Positions 51,733 through 59,854 of a stretch of 64,000 bases of DNA are shown here, one piece after another. Source of the stretch: an uncultured Microbulbifer sp. (lineage in GTDB: Bacteria; Pseudomonadota; Gammaproteobacteria; Pseudomonadales; Cellvibrionaceae); contig NZ_CANNGQ010000002.1 of the NCBI RefSeq assembly GCF_947504145.1, positions 124,001-188,000 on the forward strand, read 5' to 3'. Below the pieces are notes generated by a model. The model had not been told where the DNA came from. It saw nothing but the letters and a program-made list of their open reading frames with translations, and searched no databases. Each line of letters opens with the position of its first letter. Position 1 is the first letter of the stretch. A program made the position numbers and the translations under genes.

Positions 51733-52548
51733 ATGAAAGACGTTGCACTGATTACCCTTCACGGTATGGGTAAGGTGGACTGGCACTACCACAGTGAGCT
51801 GGAAAACCGGCTGCGGAATGACCTTGGTGCCGACTGGGAACGGGTTTCCTTCAAAGTGGTGAATTATGCCTATTTCCTGCAGCAGCCTCAGAATATTCTC
51901 TGGGAGCGGATGCTGCGGGATACGGACAATGAACTGGACGCTACCCGTTTGCGCAAATTCCTGCTGTTTGGATTTGGCGATGCTGCCGCGCTCGAGTACA
52001 GCGCGCGCCAGGCGGGCCCAAATACCAAGTACCTACAGGTGCAGCGGGAAATTCAGGCGCAACTGAGCCAGGCGTTTGAGGAGCTTGGGCGCGACCACCG
52101 CAAACCGGTGGTGATTATCGCCCAGTCCCTCGGTTGCCAGGTGATCTCCAGCTACCTGTGGGATGCCGGTACCGGAAAATATATTTTCGAGAGCATGGCG
52201 GGTATCGACGCGGGCGAGCGCGAATTTGTAAAGCTGCGATCTCTGCGCAACCTGGTAACTACCGGTTGCAATATTCCCATTTTTGCCTCTGGGCTAGACC
52301 GCCCTACCTGCTTTGACCGCCCCAACCCGCAGTTCCAGTGGGATAACTACTACGATGCTGACGACGTGCTGGGTTGGCCAATGAACCAGCTGGGCAACAC
52401 CTATCACTTTGTGCGCGATCACCCCATCAATGCGGGCAACCTGCTGACTTCCTGGAACCCGCTCAGTCATACCGGCTACTGGAGTGACGACGACGTTTTG
52501 CTCCCGCTAGCGGAAAAGTTGCGCCAGCTGTTAACAGCAACTACTTGA
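51733..52548 (+). CDS. Alpha/beta-hydrolase-like protein of unknown function
   Basis: A 271-residue cytosolic protein. It starts VALITLHGMGKVDWHYH, an oxyanion-hole-like strand and HGMG loop. The GxSxG-type nucleophile elbow is IIAQSLGCQVIS (Ser in QSLGC), and a C-terminal His lies in PLSHTGYWSDDD. This is the order of a serine hydrolase. No lid domain is obvious. The substrate is unknown. It lies 12 bp before a DUF4239-like membrane protein gene and after phnA, so the three may form one unit. Confidence 0.75.
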   Translation: MKDVALITLHGMGKVDWHYHSELENRLRNDLGADWERVSFKVVNYAYFLQQPQNILWERMLRDTDNELDATRLRKFLLFGFGDAAALEYSARQAGPNTKYLQVQREIQAQLSQAFEELGRDHRKPVVIIAQSLGCQVISSYLWDAGTGKYIFESMAGIDAGEREFVKLRSLRNLVTTGCNIPIFASGLDRPTCFDRPNPQFQWDNYYDADDVLGWPMNQLGNTYHFVRDHPINAGNLLTSWNPLSHTGYWSDDDVLLPLAEKLRQLLTATT

Positions 52549-52560
52549 CGGTCCCCGGCC

Positions 52561-53358
52561 ATGATTGCTGACGAACTGTTTCATTCGATTCCGCTGGCGG
52601 TGATTTATGTCTTCACCGTTCTGCTGGTGCTTTCTACCATGGGCTTCGGTCTGGTGCTGGGGCGCCACTATATCCGATCGCAGGGCGCGGAAAAGGAGAC
52701 CTCGATTGGTAGCACGGTTACGGCCACCCTGGGCCTGCTCGCCTTCCTGCTGGCATTTACTTTTAATATGACGGCGAGCCGTTATAGCGATCGCAAAGCG
52801 CTATTGCTGGACGAGGTGAATGCCATCCACACCGCGTACCTGCATGCAGACTTTCTCAAGCCGGAAGCGGCGCGCAAAGCCAAACGACTATTGATTGACT
52901 ACGCCGAGTTGCGGGACTTTGATCCGAAAGTGGATGAGATAACCCCGGAGGCGCTGGCAGAGAGTGTTGCGATTCAGGCTCAACTTTGGAAAATCATCGA
53001 TCAGCACGTATCGGAAAAACACGACGCCGGTTATCTGCGCCACTTTGTTGAACCGGTCACCAGTATCATCAACTCACACAATTCCCGCATTGTGGTGGGC
53101 CTCGAAGATCGAATACCGGGGCCAATATGGATTGCGCTTTACTTTCTGACCGGGCTCTCCATGCTGGCGATCGGGTTCCAGTTCGGTGTCAGCCGGGGTG
53201 GGTCGATGCAGTTGGCGTTTACCCTCGGGCTGACCTTTGCCACGGTCATCTTGTTGATTGCAGATCTGGACCGGGCAACGGAAGGGGTGATCATTATCGA
53301 TCAAACACCGATGGCGCAGATGCACCTCATCCTGCAGGAGTCCAGTCGAAACCGGTAG
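52561..53358 (+). CDS. DUF4239-like membrane protein
   Basis: A 265-residue protein with two N-terminal transmembrane segments (about 10-35 and 55-78). A large cytosolic or periplasmic helical loop contains DEVNAIHTAYLHADFL and VIDQHVSEKHDAG-like helices (the sequence reads IIDQHVSEKHDAG). Two or three more segments follow near the C-terminus. The layout resembles bestrophin-like DUF4239 proteins, which are of unknown function, possibly channels. It is the last gene of the phnA/hydrolase/membrane-protein set. It converges on the AI-2E permease gene with about 70 bp between. Confidence 0.7.
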   Translation: MIADELFHSIPLAVIYVFTVLLVLSTMGFGLVLGRHYIRSQGAEKETSIGSTVTATLGLLAFLLAFTFNMTASRYSDRKALLLDEVNAIHTAYLHADFLKPEAARKAKRLLIDYAELRDFDPKVDEITPEALAESVAIQAQLWKIIDQHVSEKHDAGYLRHFVEPVTSIINSHNSRIVVGLEDRIPGPIWIALYFLTGLSMLAIGFQFGVSRGGSMQLAFTLGLTFATVILLIADLDRATEGVIIIDQTPMAQMHLILQESSRNR

Positions 53359-53428
53359 GGATGGTCAGCATCGCAGGTGCAAAAATACGGAGCCCGCTTG
53401 ATAGTTGTGCGGGCCCGGATTATGCACG

Positions 53429-54553
53429 TCAGGGCGGATCTGAGCGGGCTTCGCCAGACGATTTGACGTCGTCGATCGGCGAGACGGTTCTCGGTGGGAT
53501 CAGCGGTTCGCCGTCGGCAATAAACTCGCGCATAAAGATTTCCCAGAACGCCATAAACAGCGCGGCCAGCAATGGGCCAATGGCGAAGCCGCTGATGCCG
53601 AACATGAATAGGCCGCCAACGGTGGAAAACAGCACGATATAGTCCGGAAGCTTGGTGTCACGTCCCACCAGAATCGGGCGCAGAATATTGTCCACCAGGC
53701 TGATTACCGCGACCCCGTAGACCATCAATACGGTGGCTTTCACCGAATCCCCTGTAGCGTATAGATAAAGAGCCGCGGGGAACCAGATGATGGCCGCACC
53801 CACGGCGGGCAGTAGCGAGAGTACCGTCATCACCACACCCCACAGCAGTGGTGCGGGCAGTCCCAGTATCCAGAAAATGATCCCGCCCAGCGTGCCCTGA
53901 GTAACGGCCACCACCAGGTTGCCCTTGATGGTGGCGCGGGTGACTTCGGCAAATTTTGCCAGCAGCAGCTTTTCCCGCTCGTCACCCAGAGGCAGCGCGC
54001 GGATGAGCAGCGCAACTAGAGCATTACCATCGCGAATCAGGAAGAATGTCAGATACAGCATCAGGCCGAGGCTGACAAAAAAGTTCAGGGTGTTCTGGCC
54101 GAGCGCCAGGGCATTTTTGGCGATCAGGCTGCCGGCGGTCATCAGCCCGCCGAGAAGGCGTTCCTTCAGTCCATCGAAGTCCATGCCGACGCGTTCCAGC
54201 GCCGCATTAATACCCGGGAAGGCGGCGCGCACCTGTTCTACCTTGGCGCCGAGATTGATTTCCCCTGACTGCACCTTCTGGTAGAGGTTGGCCACCTCAC
54301 TGATGAACGAGCTCGCTACCGCCAATACCGGAATAACCACCACGACGATACACAAAAGCAGGGTCGCCAGTGCAGTCAGGTTGGGCCAGCGGGGAAAGCG
54401 ATTGAGCAGGTAGCGGTACAGGGGGTGGAAGATCAGCGCGACCGCGCAGGCCCAGAAGATGGCGATGAAAAACGGCTTCAGAAGAAAGCCGAAGGCAATG
54501 GTCACCAGCAACAGGGTGAAGATAAACGAGCGTCTTTCCAGTCTTTCCTGCAC
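53429..54553 (-). CDS. AI-2E family transporter (PerM/YdiK-like)
   Basis: A 374-residue membrane protein with about eight hydrophobic segments: two near the N-terminus (LLVTIAFGFLLKPFF, FWACAVALIFHPLY), a long polar middle (residues about 95-150), then a cluster including GVVMTVLSLLPAVGAAIIWFPAAL and VDNILRPILVGRDTKLP, the conserved NxLRP motif of the family. AI-2E proteins include AI-2 exporters and Na+/H+ antiporters, so the substrate here is open. The start is GTG 54553 with AAGGA eight bases upstream. Convergent with the DUF4239 gene. Confidence 0.88.
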   Translation of the reverse strand: MQERLERRSFIFTLLLVTIAFGFLLKPFFIAIFWACAVALIFHPLYRYLLNRFPRWPNLTALATLLLCIVVVVIPVLAVASSFISEVANLYQKVQSGEINLGAKVEQVRAAFPGINAALERVGMDFDGLKERLLGGLMTAGSLIAKNALALGQNTLNFFVSLGLMLYLTFFLIRDGNALVALLIRALPLGDEREKLLLAKFAEVTRATIKGNLVVAVTQGTLGGIIFWILGLPAPLLWGVVMTVLSLLPAVGAAIIWFPAALYLYATGDSVKATVLMVYGVAVISLVDNILRPILVGRDTKLPDYIVLFSTVGGLFMFGISGFAIGPLLAALFMAFWEIFMREFIADGEPLIPPRTVSPIDDVKSSGEARSDPP

Positions 54554-54627
54554 CGGAGCGTCCTTGATTGTTGTTATGTGGGTGGGATTATCGAATCAGG
54601 GGCTATGAAAACAGATAGCCTCGGGGT

Positions 54628-55350
54628 TTACCAGCGGCGGTAACCACAGGTGTCCACATGAAAGCGGATACCACTGTAGATGCCGAGGCCCATGTTCCAT
54701 TTGCGCCCGACTTTTTTGTGGATGCGGCGCAGCTTGGGTAGCAGCTGTTTGCGGGTGTATTCATCCTCGGGAATCATGTCGAGACCGCAGAAATGCATGT
54801 GCTTACTGGTGCGCGCGCCGCCGGCTTTGGCGTTGTAGCGCGCGGTGCGCCAGCCCGATAGCACAATCACCGGGCCGATTTCCGGGATGATGTAATTCTT
54901 CAGTACCTTGAGGGTGTCCACCATGGTTTCCCAGGTATCTTCCGGCGGTATGGAAAACGGTGGTTCGTCAATCTCCTGCCAGTCGGTGCCCTGCCGCATT
55001 AGCTCGTAAGGTGGCACCACGTCGTTGACATGATTGATCTCGAGAAAGTGCTCCAGCTTCTCGAACTTTGCCCGGTTGTCATTTTCATCGAGAAATTTTT
55101 CAAAAGCGACGGCCGTGGCCGCGGTGTAGCCTTTGATGCGGTAAATAAGCGGCACATCCGGATCAACCGGCTCCGGCTCGATATGCTCCACCGGGCTGAC
55201 AATACGCTCCGCCAGCTCGCGCGCTTTTTCCACGGTGAGCACCACCAGTATCAGGGAGCCAATCAGCACCAGCGCGACGATCCAGATCACCCGGCGTCGC
55301 TCGATATGGATGTCGATAAACTCGTGATCCGGACTTTCTTTGATATCCAT
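54628..55350 (-). CDS. Membrane-anchored M15/YcbK-like peptidase-fold protein (copy 1)
   Basis: A 240-residue protein with an N-terminal cytosolic stub and one membrane anchor (VIWIVALVLIGSLILVVLTV). A periplasmic domain ends in the M15-type motif TSKHMHFCGLDM (H-x6-D) and FHVDTCGYRRW. The second metal ligand is the His in FHVD. This matches the YcbK/DUF882 branch of peptidase M15, which includes peptidoglycan DD-carboxypeptidase-like enzymes. The Ala usually found before the Asp is Leu here. A paralogue follows upstream with a 55-bp gap. Both probably act on peptidoglycan at the inner membrane. Confidence 0.8.
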   Translation of the reverse strand: MDIKESPDHEFIDIHIERRRVIWIVALVLIGSLILVVLTVEKARELAERIVSPVEHIEPEPVDPDVPLIYRIKGYTAATAVAFEKFLDENDNRAKFEKLEHFLEINHVNDVVPPYELMRQGTDWQEIDEPPFSIPPEDTWETMVDTLKVLKNYIIPEIGPVIVLSGWRTARYNAKAGGARTSKHMHFCGLDMIPEDEYTRKQLLPKLRRIHKKVGRKWNMGLGIYSGIRFHVDTCGYRRW

Positions 55351-55405
55351 GCCGCTGACTACCCAACTACATTAAACAGCTAACAAAAAATCGCTCGCGC
55401 ATCGG

Positions 55406-56179
55406 TTACCAGCGGCGGAATCCGCAGGTGTCCACGTGGAAACGCACCCCACTGTATATCCCCAGCCCCATATGGCTTTCTGGGCCCAGGCGGGCGTGCA
55501 GGTTGTTCAGTTCCTCAATCAGCTCCTTGCGGCTGATATTGGAGCGCGGCACCAAATCCAGCCCGCAGAAGGTCTTGTGTTTGCTCTTTTTCGAGCCGCC
55601 CGCTTTCTGGTTGTAATGATCGGTGCGAAATGCGGAGACCACATCCACCGGGCCGATACTGGGTACCAGCTCATCGCGAATCAGTTTCAACGTGGCGACC
55701 ATATTTGGCCAGTAGTCCCGCGGTGGAATGGCAAAGGGCGGTTCGTCGATATCCAGCCAGTCCGATCCCTGGCGCAACAGGTTTTCCGGCTCCGTCGCAT
55801 TGCCGACGCCGGCTTCTTTCAGAAACTGAGCCAGCTGCTTGAACTCGCTTCGATTGCGGCGCTGGCGCAGAAACTGATTGAGGCTGGCGTGTGTGGCTAC
55901 GCGGTAGCCTTGCAGTTCGTTGTAGGGCTTTTCCTGCGCCTTGAAGTACAGGTAGAGCCACAGCAGGAGCAGCAGTAGCAGCAACAACAGGGCGACGCCG
56001 ACCACGACCCACCAGTTGGTCTGCTGGCTCGGCGGCAGGTGGTCGTAGCGGCGCTTGGCTCTGTTAAAAGGATTGCCCAATGGCATACCGGCAGCCTGAT
56101 TTCCCATAGTCGATTGCTGGTTCCCGGGTGCTCCGCCGGGGTTGTTCGACGGAGAGGGGTCTCTTATGACTATAGCCAT
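55406..56179 (-). CDS. Membrane-anchored M15/YcbK-like peptidase-fold protein (copy 2)
   Basis: A 257-residue paralogue of the gene next to it. It has a Pro/Asn-rich cytosolic N-terminus, a Leu-only membrane anchor (VALLLLLLLLLLWLYLYF), and the same periplasmic domain ending KKSKHKTFCGLDLVP and FHVDTCGFRRW. The H-x6-D and C-terminal His ligands are kept. The start is placed at ATG 56179 (MAIVIRDPSP); a TTG at 56203 lies at the edge of the pckA terminator and is less likely. The upstream gene pckA ends with a terminator, so these two genes form a separate unit. Confidence 0.78.
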   Translation of the reverse strand: MAIVIRDPSPSNNPGGAPGNQQSTMGNQAAGMPLGNPFNRAKRRYDHLPPSQQTNWWVVVGVALLLLLLLLLLWLYLYFKAQEKPYNELQGYRVATHASLNQFLRQRRNRSEFKQLAQFLKEAGVGNATEPENLLRQGSDWLDIDEPPFAIPPRDYWPNMVATLKLIRDELVPSIGPVDVVSAFRTDHYNQKAGGSKKSKHKTFCGLDLVPRSNISRKELIEELNNLHARLGPESHMGLGIYSGVRFHVDTCGFRRW

Positions 56180-56201
56180 CTGAGGGTTGGGCGTCGGGCA
56201 C

Positions 56202-56227
56202 AAAAAAGGCGATCCGAAGATCGCCTT
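56202..56227 (-). terminator. pckA terminator with UUCG loop
   Basis: On the minus strand GGCGATC-TTCG-GATCGCC followed by T6. A perfect 7-bp stem, an extra-stable tetraloop and a T-run. It lies about 40 bp after the pckA stop. Confidence 0.93.
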
Positions 56228-56267
56228 GGGGTGGCGGTCGCGAGGCCGCCGGGGGGGAATCTAGCTG

Positions 56268-57830
56268 TCAGGCCTTGGGGCCGGCGGCCTTGATCTCGTC
56301 GCTGACAGCGAACTTCTCGATATTGTCGGCGAAGAGTGCAGCCAGTTTGCTGGCGGCGCTGTCATAGGCGCCGCTATCGGCCCAGGCGTCGCGCGGATTC
56401 AGGTAGGACTTGTCCACACCCGGCACCGCAGCGGGGATTTCCAGATTCATGGTATCCAGGTGCACGGTGTCGGTGTTTTCCAGTGCGCCGCTCTGGATGG
56501 CGGCGATCACCGCGCGGGTCACCGGAATCGGGAAGCGTTTGCCCTTCTCGCCGGAGCCGCCGGTCCAGCCGGTGTTCACCAGGTAGACTCGGGAATCGAA
56601 ATCGTCGATGCGCTTCATCAGCAGGTCAGCGTATTCCCGCGGTGCGCGCGGCATGAAGGGCGCGCCGAAGCAGGTGGAGAAGGTGGGGTGGATACCCGCT
56701 TCCGCACCCAGCTCGGTGGAGCCGACCCGTGCTGTGTAGCCCGACAGGAAGTGGTAGGCCGCAGCTTCTTTGGACAGGATGGATACTGGCGGCAGAACAC
56801 CGGTCACGTCGCAGGTCAGGAAGATCACGTTCTTCGGTTCGCCGGCGCGGTTTTCCAGCTGGCGCATTTCTACGTGCTCCAGCGGGTAGGAGCAGCGGCC
56901 ATTCTCGGTGAGGCTGGTGTCGTCGTAATCGGGCACGCCGGCATCGTCGGTCACCACGTTTTCGACGATGGCGCCAAAGCGGATGGCGTCCCAGATGACA
57001 GGCTCGTTCTTCTGGCTGAGGTTGATGGTCTTGGCGTAGCAGCCACCTTCCATATTGAACACGCCGCCCTTGGCCCAACCGTGCTCGTCGTCGCCGATCA
57101 GGTAGCGTTCCGGGTCTGCGGACAGGGTGGTCTTACCGGTGCCGGAGAGGCCGAAGAACAGGCACACATCGCCGTCTTTGCCCACATTCGCCGCGCAGTG
57201 CATCGGCATCACATCTTTTTCCGGCAGCAGGAAGTTCTGCACCGAGAACATGGCTTTCTTCATCTCACCGGCGTAGCGCATACCAGCCAGCAATACCTTG
57301 CGCTGGGCGAAGTTGATGATCACGCAGCCTTCGGAATTGGTGCCGTCGCGGGACGGATCGCACTCAAAGTTCGCGGCGTGCAGGATGCGCCACTCTTCCT
57401 TGCCCTTGGGGTTGTACTTGTCGGTGCGGATAAACATGTTGCGACCGAACAGGTTGTGCCAGGCGGTCTGGGTGGTGACTTTCACGGGGATATAGTGGTC
57501 TTCGTCCTGACCGACATGCAGTTGCTGGACGAAGCTGTCGTGGCTGGCAACGAAATCTTCAACGCGGGCCCAGAGGGCGTCGAACTTTTCCGCGGGGAAC
57601 GGGCGGTTGACGCTGCCCCACTCGATGTTGTCGGCAGTGGATGCTTCTTCCACCACGAAACGGTCCGCGGGAGAACGGCCGGTGCGAGAACCGGTTACTG
57701 CCAGAAGTGCACCGGTATGCGTGAGGTGGCCTTCGCCGCGCTGCAGCGCCTGTTCGACCAGTTGTGCTGCTGACAGATTGGAGAACGCCTGCACCATCTC
57801 GTTTTGCTGTGCCATTCGCTTATTACCCAT
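56268..57830 (-). CDS. pckA: Phosphoenolpyruvate carboxykinase (ATP)
   Basis: A 520-residue ATP-type enzyme (E. coli has 540). It has the PEPCK signature [15 protein letters not shown] with the P-loop, the substrate-site [10 protein letters not shown], and an adenine-binding region around [17 protein letters not shown]. It decarboxylates and phosphorylates oxaloacetate to PEP at the start of gluconeogenesis. The start may be ATG 57830 or ATG 57815; neither has a strong ribosome site. The 370 bp upstream carry two TGTAGT-type inverted repeats. It is the last gene in the E. coli-like order yrfG-hslR-hslO-pckA and has its own terminator. Confidence 0.95.
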   Translation of the reverse strand: MGNKRMAQQNEMVQAFSNLSAAQLVEQALQRGEGHLTHTGALLAVTGSRTGRSPADRFVVEEASTADNIEWGSVNRPFPAEKFDALWARVEDFVASHDSFVQQLHVGQDEDHYIPVKVTTQTAWHNLFGRNMFIRTDKYNPKGKEEWRILHAANFECDPSRDGTNSEGCVIINFAQRKVLLAGMRYAGEMKKAMFSVQNFLLPEKDVMPMHCAANVGKDGDVCLFFGLSGTGKTTLSADPERYLIGDDEHGWAKGGVFNMEGGCYAKTINLSQKNEPVIWDAIRFGAIVENVVTDDAGVPDYDDTSLTENGRCSYPLEHVEMRQLENRAGEPKNVIFLTCDVTGVLPPVSILSKEAAAYHFLSGYTARVGSTELGAEAGIHPTFSTCFGAPFMPRAPREYADLLMKRIDDFDSRVYLVNTGWTGGSGEKGKRFPIPVTRAVIAAIQSGALENTDTVHLDTMNLEIPAAVPGVDKSYLNPRDAWADSGAYDSAASKLAALFADNIEKFAVSDEIKAAGPKA

Positions 57831-58204
57831 GAAAGTTGTATCACTGAAATAAATAGTAGGGGGTGCCGCCCGGGTTTGCGATAAATAGCCGCGGGCTATT
57901 ACCGTGCCAAGCTGGCTGGCGCGCGCATTATGGCAAACTTCAAATTCTGTTCACAGGAAAAACAGTATAAATTTTGATCTAAAACAGCGTTGTCAGGGAA
58001 ATTTTTTGCGAAATTTTATTCAAAATGATGATGTAGTTTTTTTACTTCATAATTTTAGGGAATATTGGGTGTTCTGTAGTTTTTACTACAGTCAGTTTCA
58101 GGGAGGGGCGGGGCAGGACGGGATGAGTATGCGGGCACCCGAAACGAAAAAACGCGCCAGGTGGGCGCGTTCGCGTTTGGACGGTGCTCTGATGTAGGGG
58201 CGCA
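57831..58204. other. pckA upstream region (374 bp)
   Basis: A/T-rich non-coding sequence that must hold the pckA promoter. Besides the two TGTAGT inverted repeats listed separately, several A/T runs (57965-58065) are the only features. No reading frame with a ribosome site is seen. Confidence 0.6.
58032..58091. promoter_or_regulatory. Pair of TGTAGT-type inverted repeats upstream of pckA
   Basis: CTGTAGTTTTTACTACAG (58074-58091) is a perfect palindrome with loop TTTT. TGTAGT-N6-ACTTCA (58032-58049) is an imperfect one 42 bp away. They resemble the HexR-like site before ppc (TTGTAGTTAAATTACAA) but with different spacers, so they may bind HexR weakly or another regulator of PEP metabolism. As a hairpin the first could also act in RNA. 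Confidence 0.4.
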
Positions 58205-58328
58205 GGCGACGATGACGATGCCGGGTATTACTTGCTGAGACCTTCAAAAACAGGATGTTTTTGCAGAGCCCCCAAGGATGGGTTCACGGCGTGTCTCAGC
58301 AAGTAATACCCGACATCGTCGCCGCCAC
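58205..58328 (+). repeat. Palindromic element A (about 124 bp) between hslO and pckA
   Basis: Outer arms: CGGGTATTACTTGCTGAGA (58222-58240) and its exact complement (58294-58312), extended by GGCGACGATG outside a small insert. Inside are two hairpins: CAAAAAC-AGGAT-GTTTTTG (58245-58263) and CCC-AAGGAT-GGG (58271-58282). The right flank ends GCCGCCAC. It has the same architecture as elements at 61449 and 62110. Confidence 0.85.
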
Positions 58329-58336
58329 ATGACCAA

Positions 58337-59215
58337 TCAATGCAACGTGTGCGGCGGGGCGTTGAACAGCTCTTCGACCTTGTCGCGGTCAAATTTATAA
58401 GTCTGGTTGCAGAACTGGCAGTCTGCGGTGATCTCGCCGCCCTGTTCTTCCAGCAGCTGGTACACATCCTCTGGGCCCATGGCGATTAGCGCGCGGGCAC
58501 TGCGTTCGGCGGAGCAACTGCACTTGAAGCGGATATTTGCCGTGCCCAGGCTCGCCGGTTCCATTTCGTGAAACAGGCGCACCAGCAGCTCGTCATGGGG
58601 CAGGTTGTGCAACTCCTCGGCGGTGACCGTGGAAGCGAGGTGCACACCGGTCTCCCAGGCGTCCGCGTTTTCCACCGCAGTGGCGGCATTGTTACCGGGC
58701 AGTACCTGCAACATGATGCCGCCCACGGTATCCGGGCTCGATTCGATCCAGAAACGGGTCTGTAGTTGCTCTGACTGGGTGAAGTAATCCTCCAGGCACT
58801 CCGCCAGGGTATCTTTCTCCAGCGGCACAATGCCCTGGTAGCGTTCGCCCTCCTGCGGATCCACGGTAATCACCAGGGCGCCGCGGTTGCCCACCAGCTC
58901 GCGCAGGGTCGCGGTCTCTTTGATCTCTGCCCCTTCCGCCACGCGCGCCAGGCCGCGCACGTCGCTGTGGTGGGTGCACTCGGCCACCAGCAAGGGTACA
59001 TCGCCCTCGCCGCGGGCCTGCAACATCAGCACCCCCTCAAACTTGAGGGTGGTGGAAAGCAGGCAGGCGGCGGCCAGAAACTCGCCCAGCAGTTGCTTGA
59101 CCGGTAGCGGCAGCGGATTGTGCTCCAGCACCTCCCGGTAGGCATCGGTAAGCGTGACCAGCTGGCCGCGAATATCGTGCTTGGAGAAGATGAAGCGTTC
59201 CAACTGGTCCGACAT
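58337..59215 (-). CDS. hslO: Redox-regulated chaperone Hsp33
   Basis: A 292-residue protein (E. coli has 292). The N-terminal domain starts DQLERFIFSKHDIRGQLVTL. The C-terminal zinc/redox switch has the four conserved cysteines CSC (in FKCSCSAE) and CxxC (in DCQFCNQT). On oxidation the cysteines form disulfides, zinc leaves and the holdase becomes active. The gene lies between a DUF4124 gene and palindromic element A, in the order hslR ... hslO-pckA known from enterics. The start ATG 59215 agrees with the family N-terminus. Confidence 0.96.
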   Translation of the reverse strand: MSDQLERFIFSKHDIRGQLVTLTDAYREVLEHNPLPLPVKQLLGEFLAAACLLSTTLKFEGVLMLQARGEGDVPLLVAECTHHSDVRGLARVAEGAEIKETATLRELVGNRGALVITVDPQEGERYQGIVPLEKDTLAECLEDYFTQSEQLQTRFWIESSPDTVGGIMLQVLPGNNAATAVENADAWETGVHLASTVTAEELHNLPHDELLVRLFHEMEPASLGTANIRFKCSCSAERSARALIAMGPEDVYQLLEEQGGEITADCQFCNQTYKFDRDKVEELFNAPPHTLH

Positions 59216-59358
59216 GGGAAAGTGCCTCGTTGATGATCGGGAGGGGGAAATTGAGGGTGGCGATTTTAGTGCCTGATTGGGTGTCTGTCGCGCCCAAATA
59301 CACTGGTGTTACAGGATAGTGAGTGCGAACGGGAGATGGTTGGCGGGAGGGGCGGGGG

Positions 59359-59793
59359 CTAACCGCAATACTGGCGGACCTGCGCTTCCAGCTTGCGCGC
59401 CTCTACCACCCGCTGGCGCTCGCTGATGGTGGACTCGTTGCCCTCGGCATCCACAAAGTACACCGGCCCCTTGAGAATTTTGAGTTGCTTGCGCGCACGG
59501 GCGCAGGCGATCTGCTGCTGGCGGCGGGCCCTGGATTGCTCGGACTGTTTCCGTGCGGCGTACTCCCGCTCGAGCTGTTTTGCGCGCTGGCTGTCGGGGA
59601 AGTCCTGTTTGCGGGTGGGGTCGGCGCTGTTGACCGGTTTCAGCTGGCCCTCCAGAGACTCCGCCTTGGCTTCCAGCGGTGGCCGGTCGCCGAAGTGCAC
59701 CTTACCGTCTTCGTCCACCCAGCGGTACAGTTCGCTGGCGCTGGTATTCGCTGCCAGCAGCGCACAGCCCAGAATCATCAGTCGGCAAAACAT
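59359..59793 (-). CDS. DUF4124 domain-containing exported protein
   Basis: A 144-residue protein with a signal peptide (MFCRLMILGCALLAANTSAS). The DUF4124 motif is ELYRWVDEDGKVHFGDRPPL, followed by a basic, coiled-coil-like helix (about residues 70-115) and a small C-terminal piece with Cys residues (ACARA, YCG). Probably periplasmic; function unknown. The start ATG 59793 has AGGG upstream, better than ATG 59814. It sits between the S1C protease (61 bp after its stop) and hslO, and is not part of the E. coli hsl operon, so it was likely inserted with the protease. Confidence 0.8.
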   Translation of the reverse strand: MFCRLMILGCALLAANTSASELYRWVDEDGKVHFGDRPPLEAKAESLEGQLKPVNSADPTRKQDFPDSQRAKQLEREYAARKQSEQSRARRQQQIACARARKQLKILKGPVYFVDAEGNESTISERQRVVEARKLEAQVRQYCG

Positions 59794-59854
59794 CCCTGTT
59801 CCCTTCCCCATCAAAAAATACGGTGTTTTTTATCTGTTGGCGCGGCCGCGGCCG

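Noticed and set aside
57904..58197. 97-codon frame on the plus strand before palindromic element A
   Set aside because: A/T-rich upstream sequence of pckA without a ribosome site; basic, low-complexity translation.
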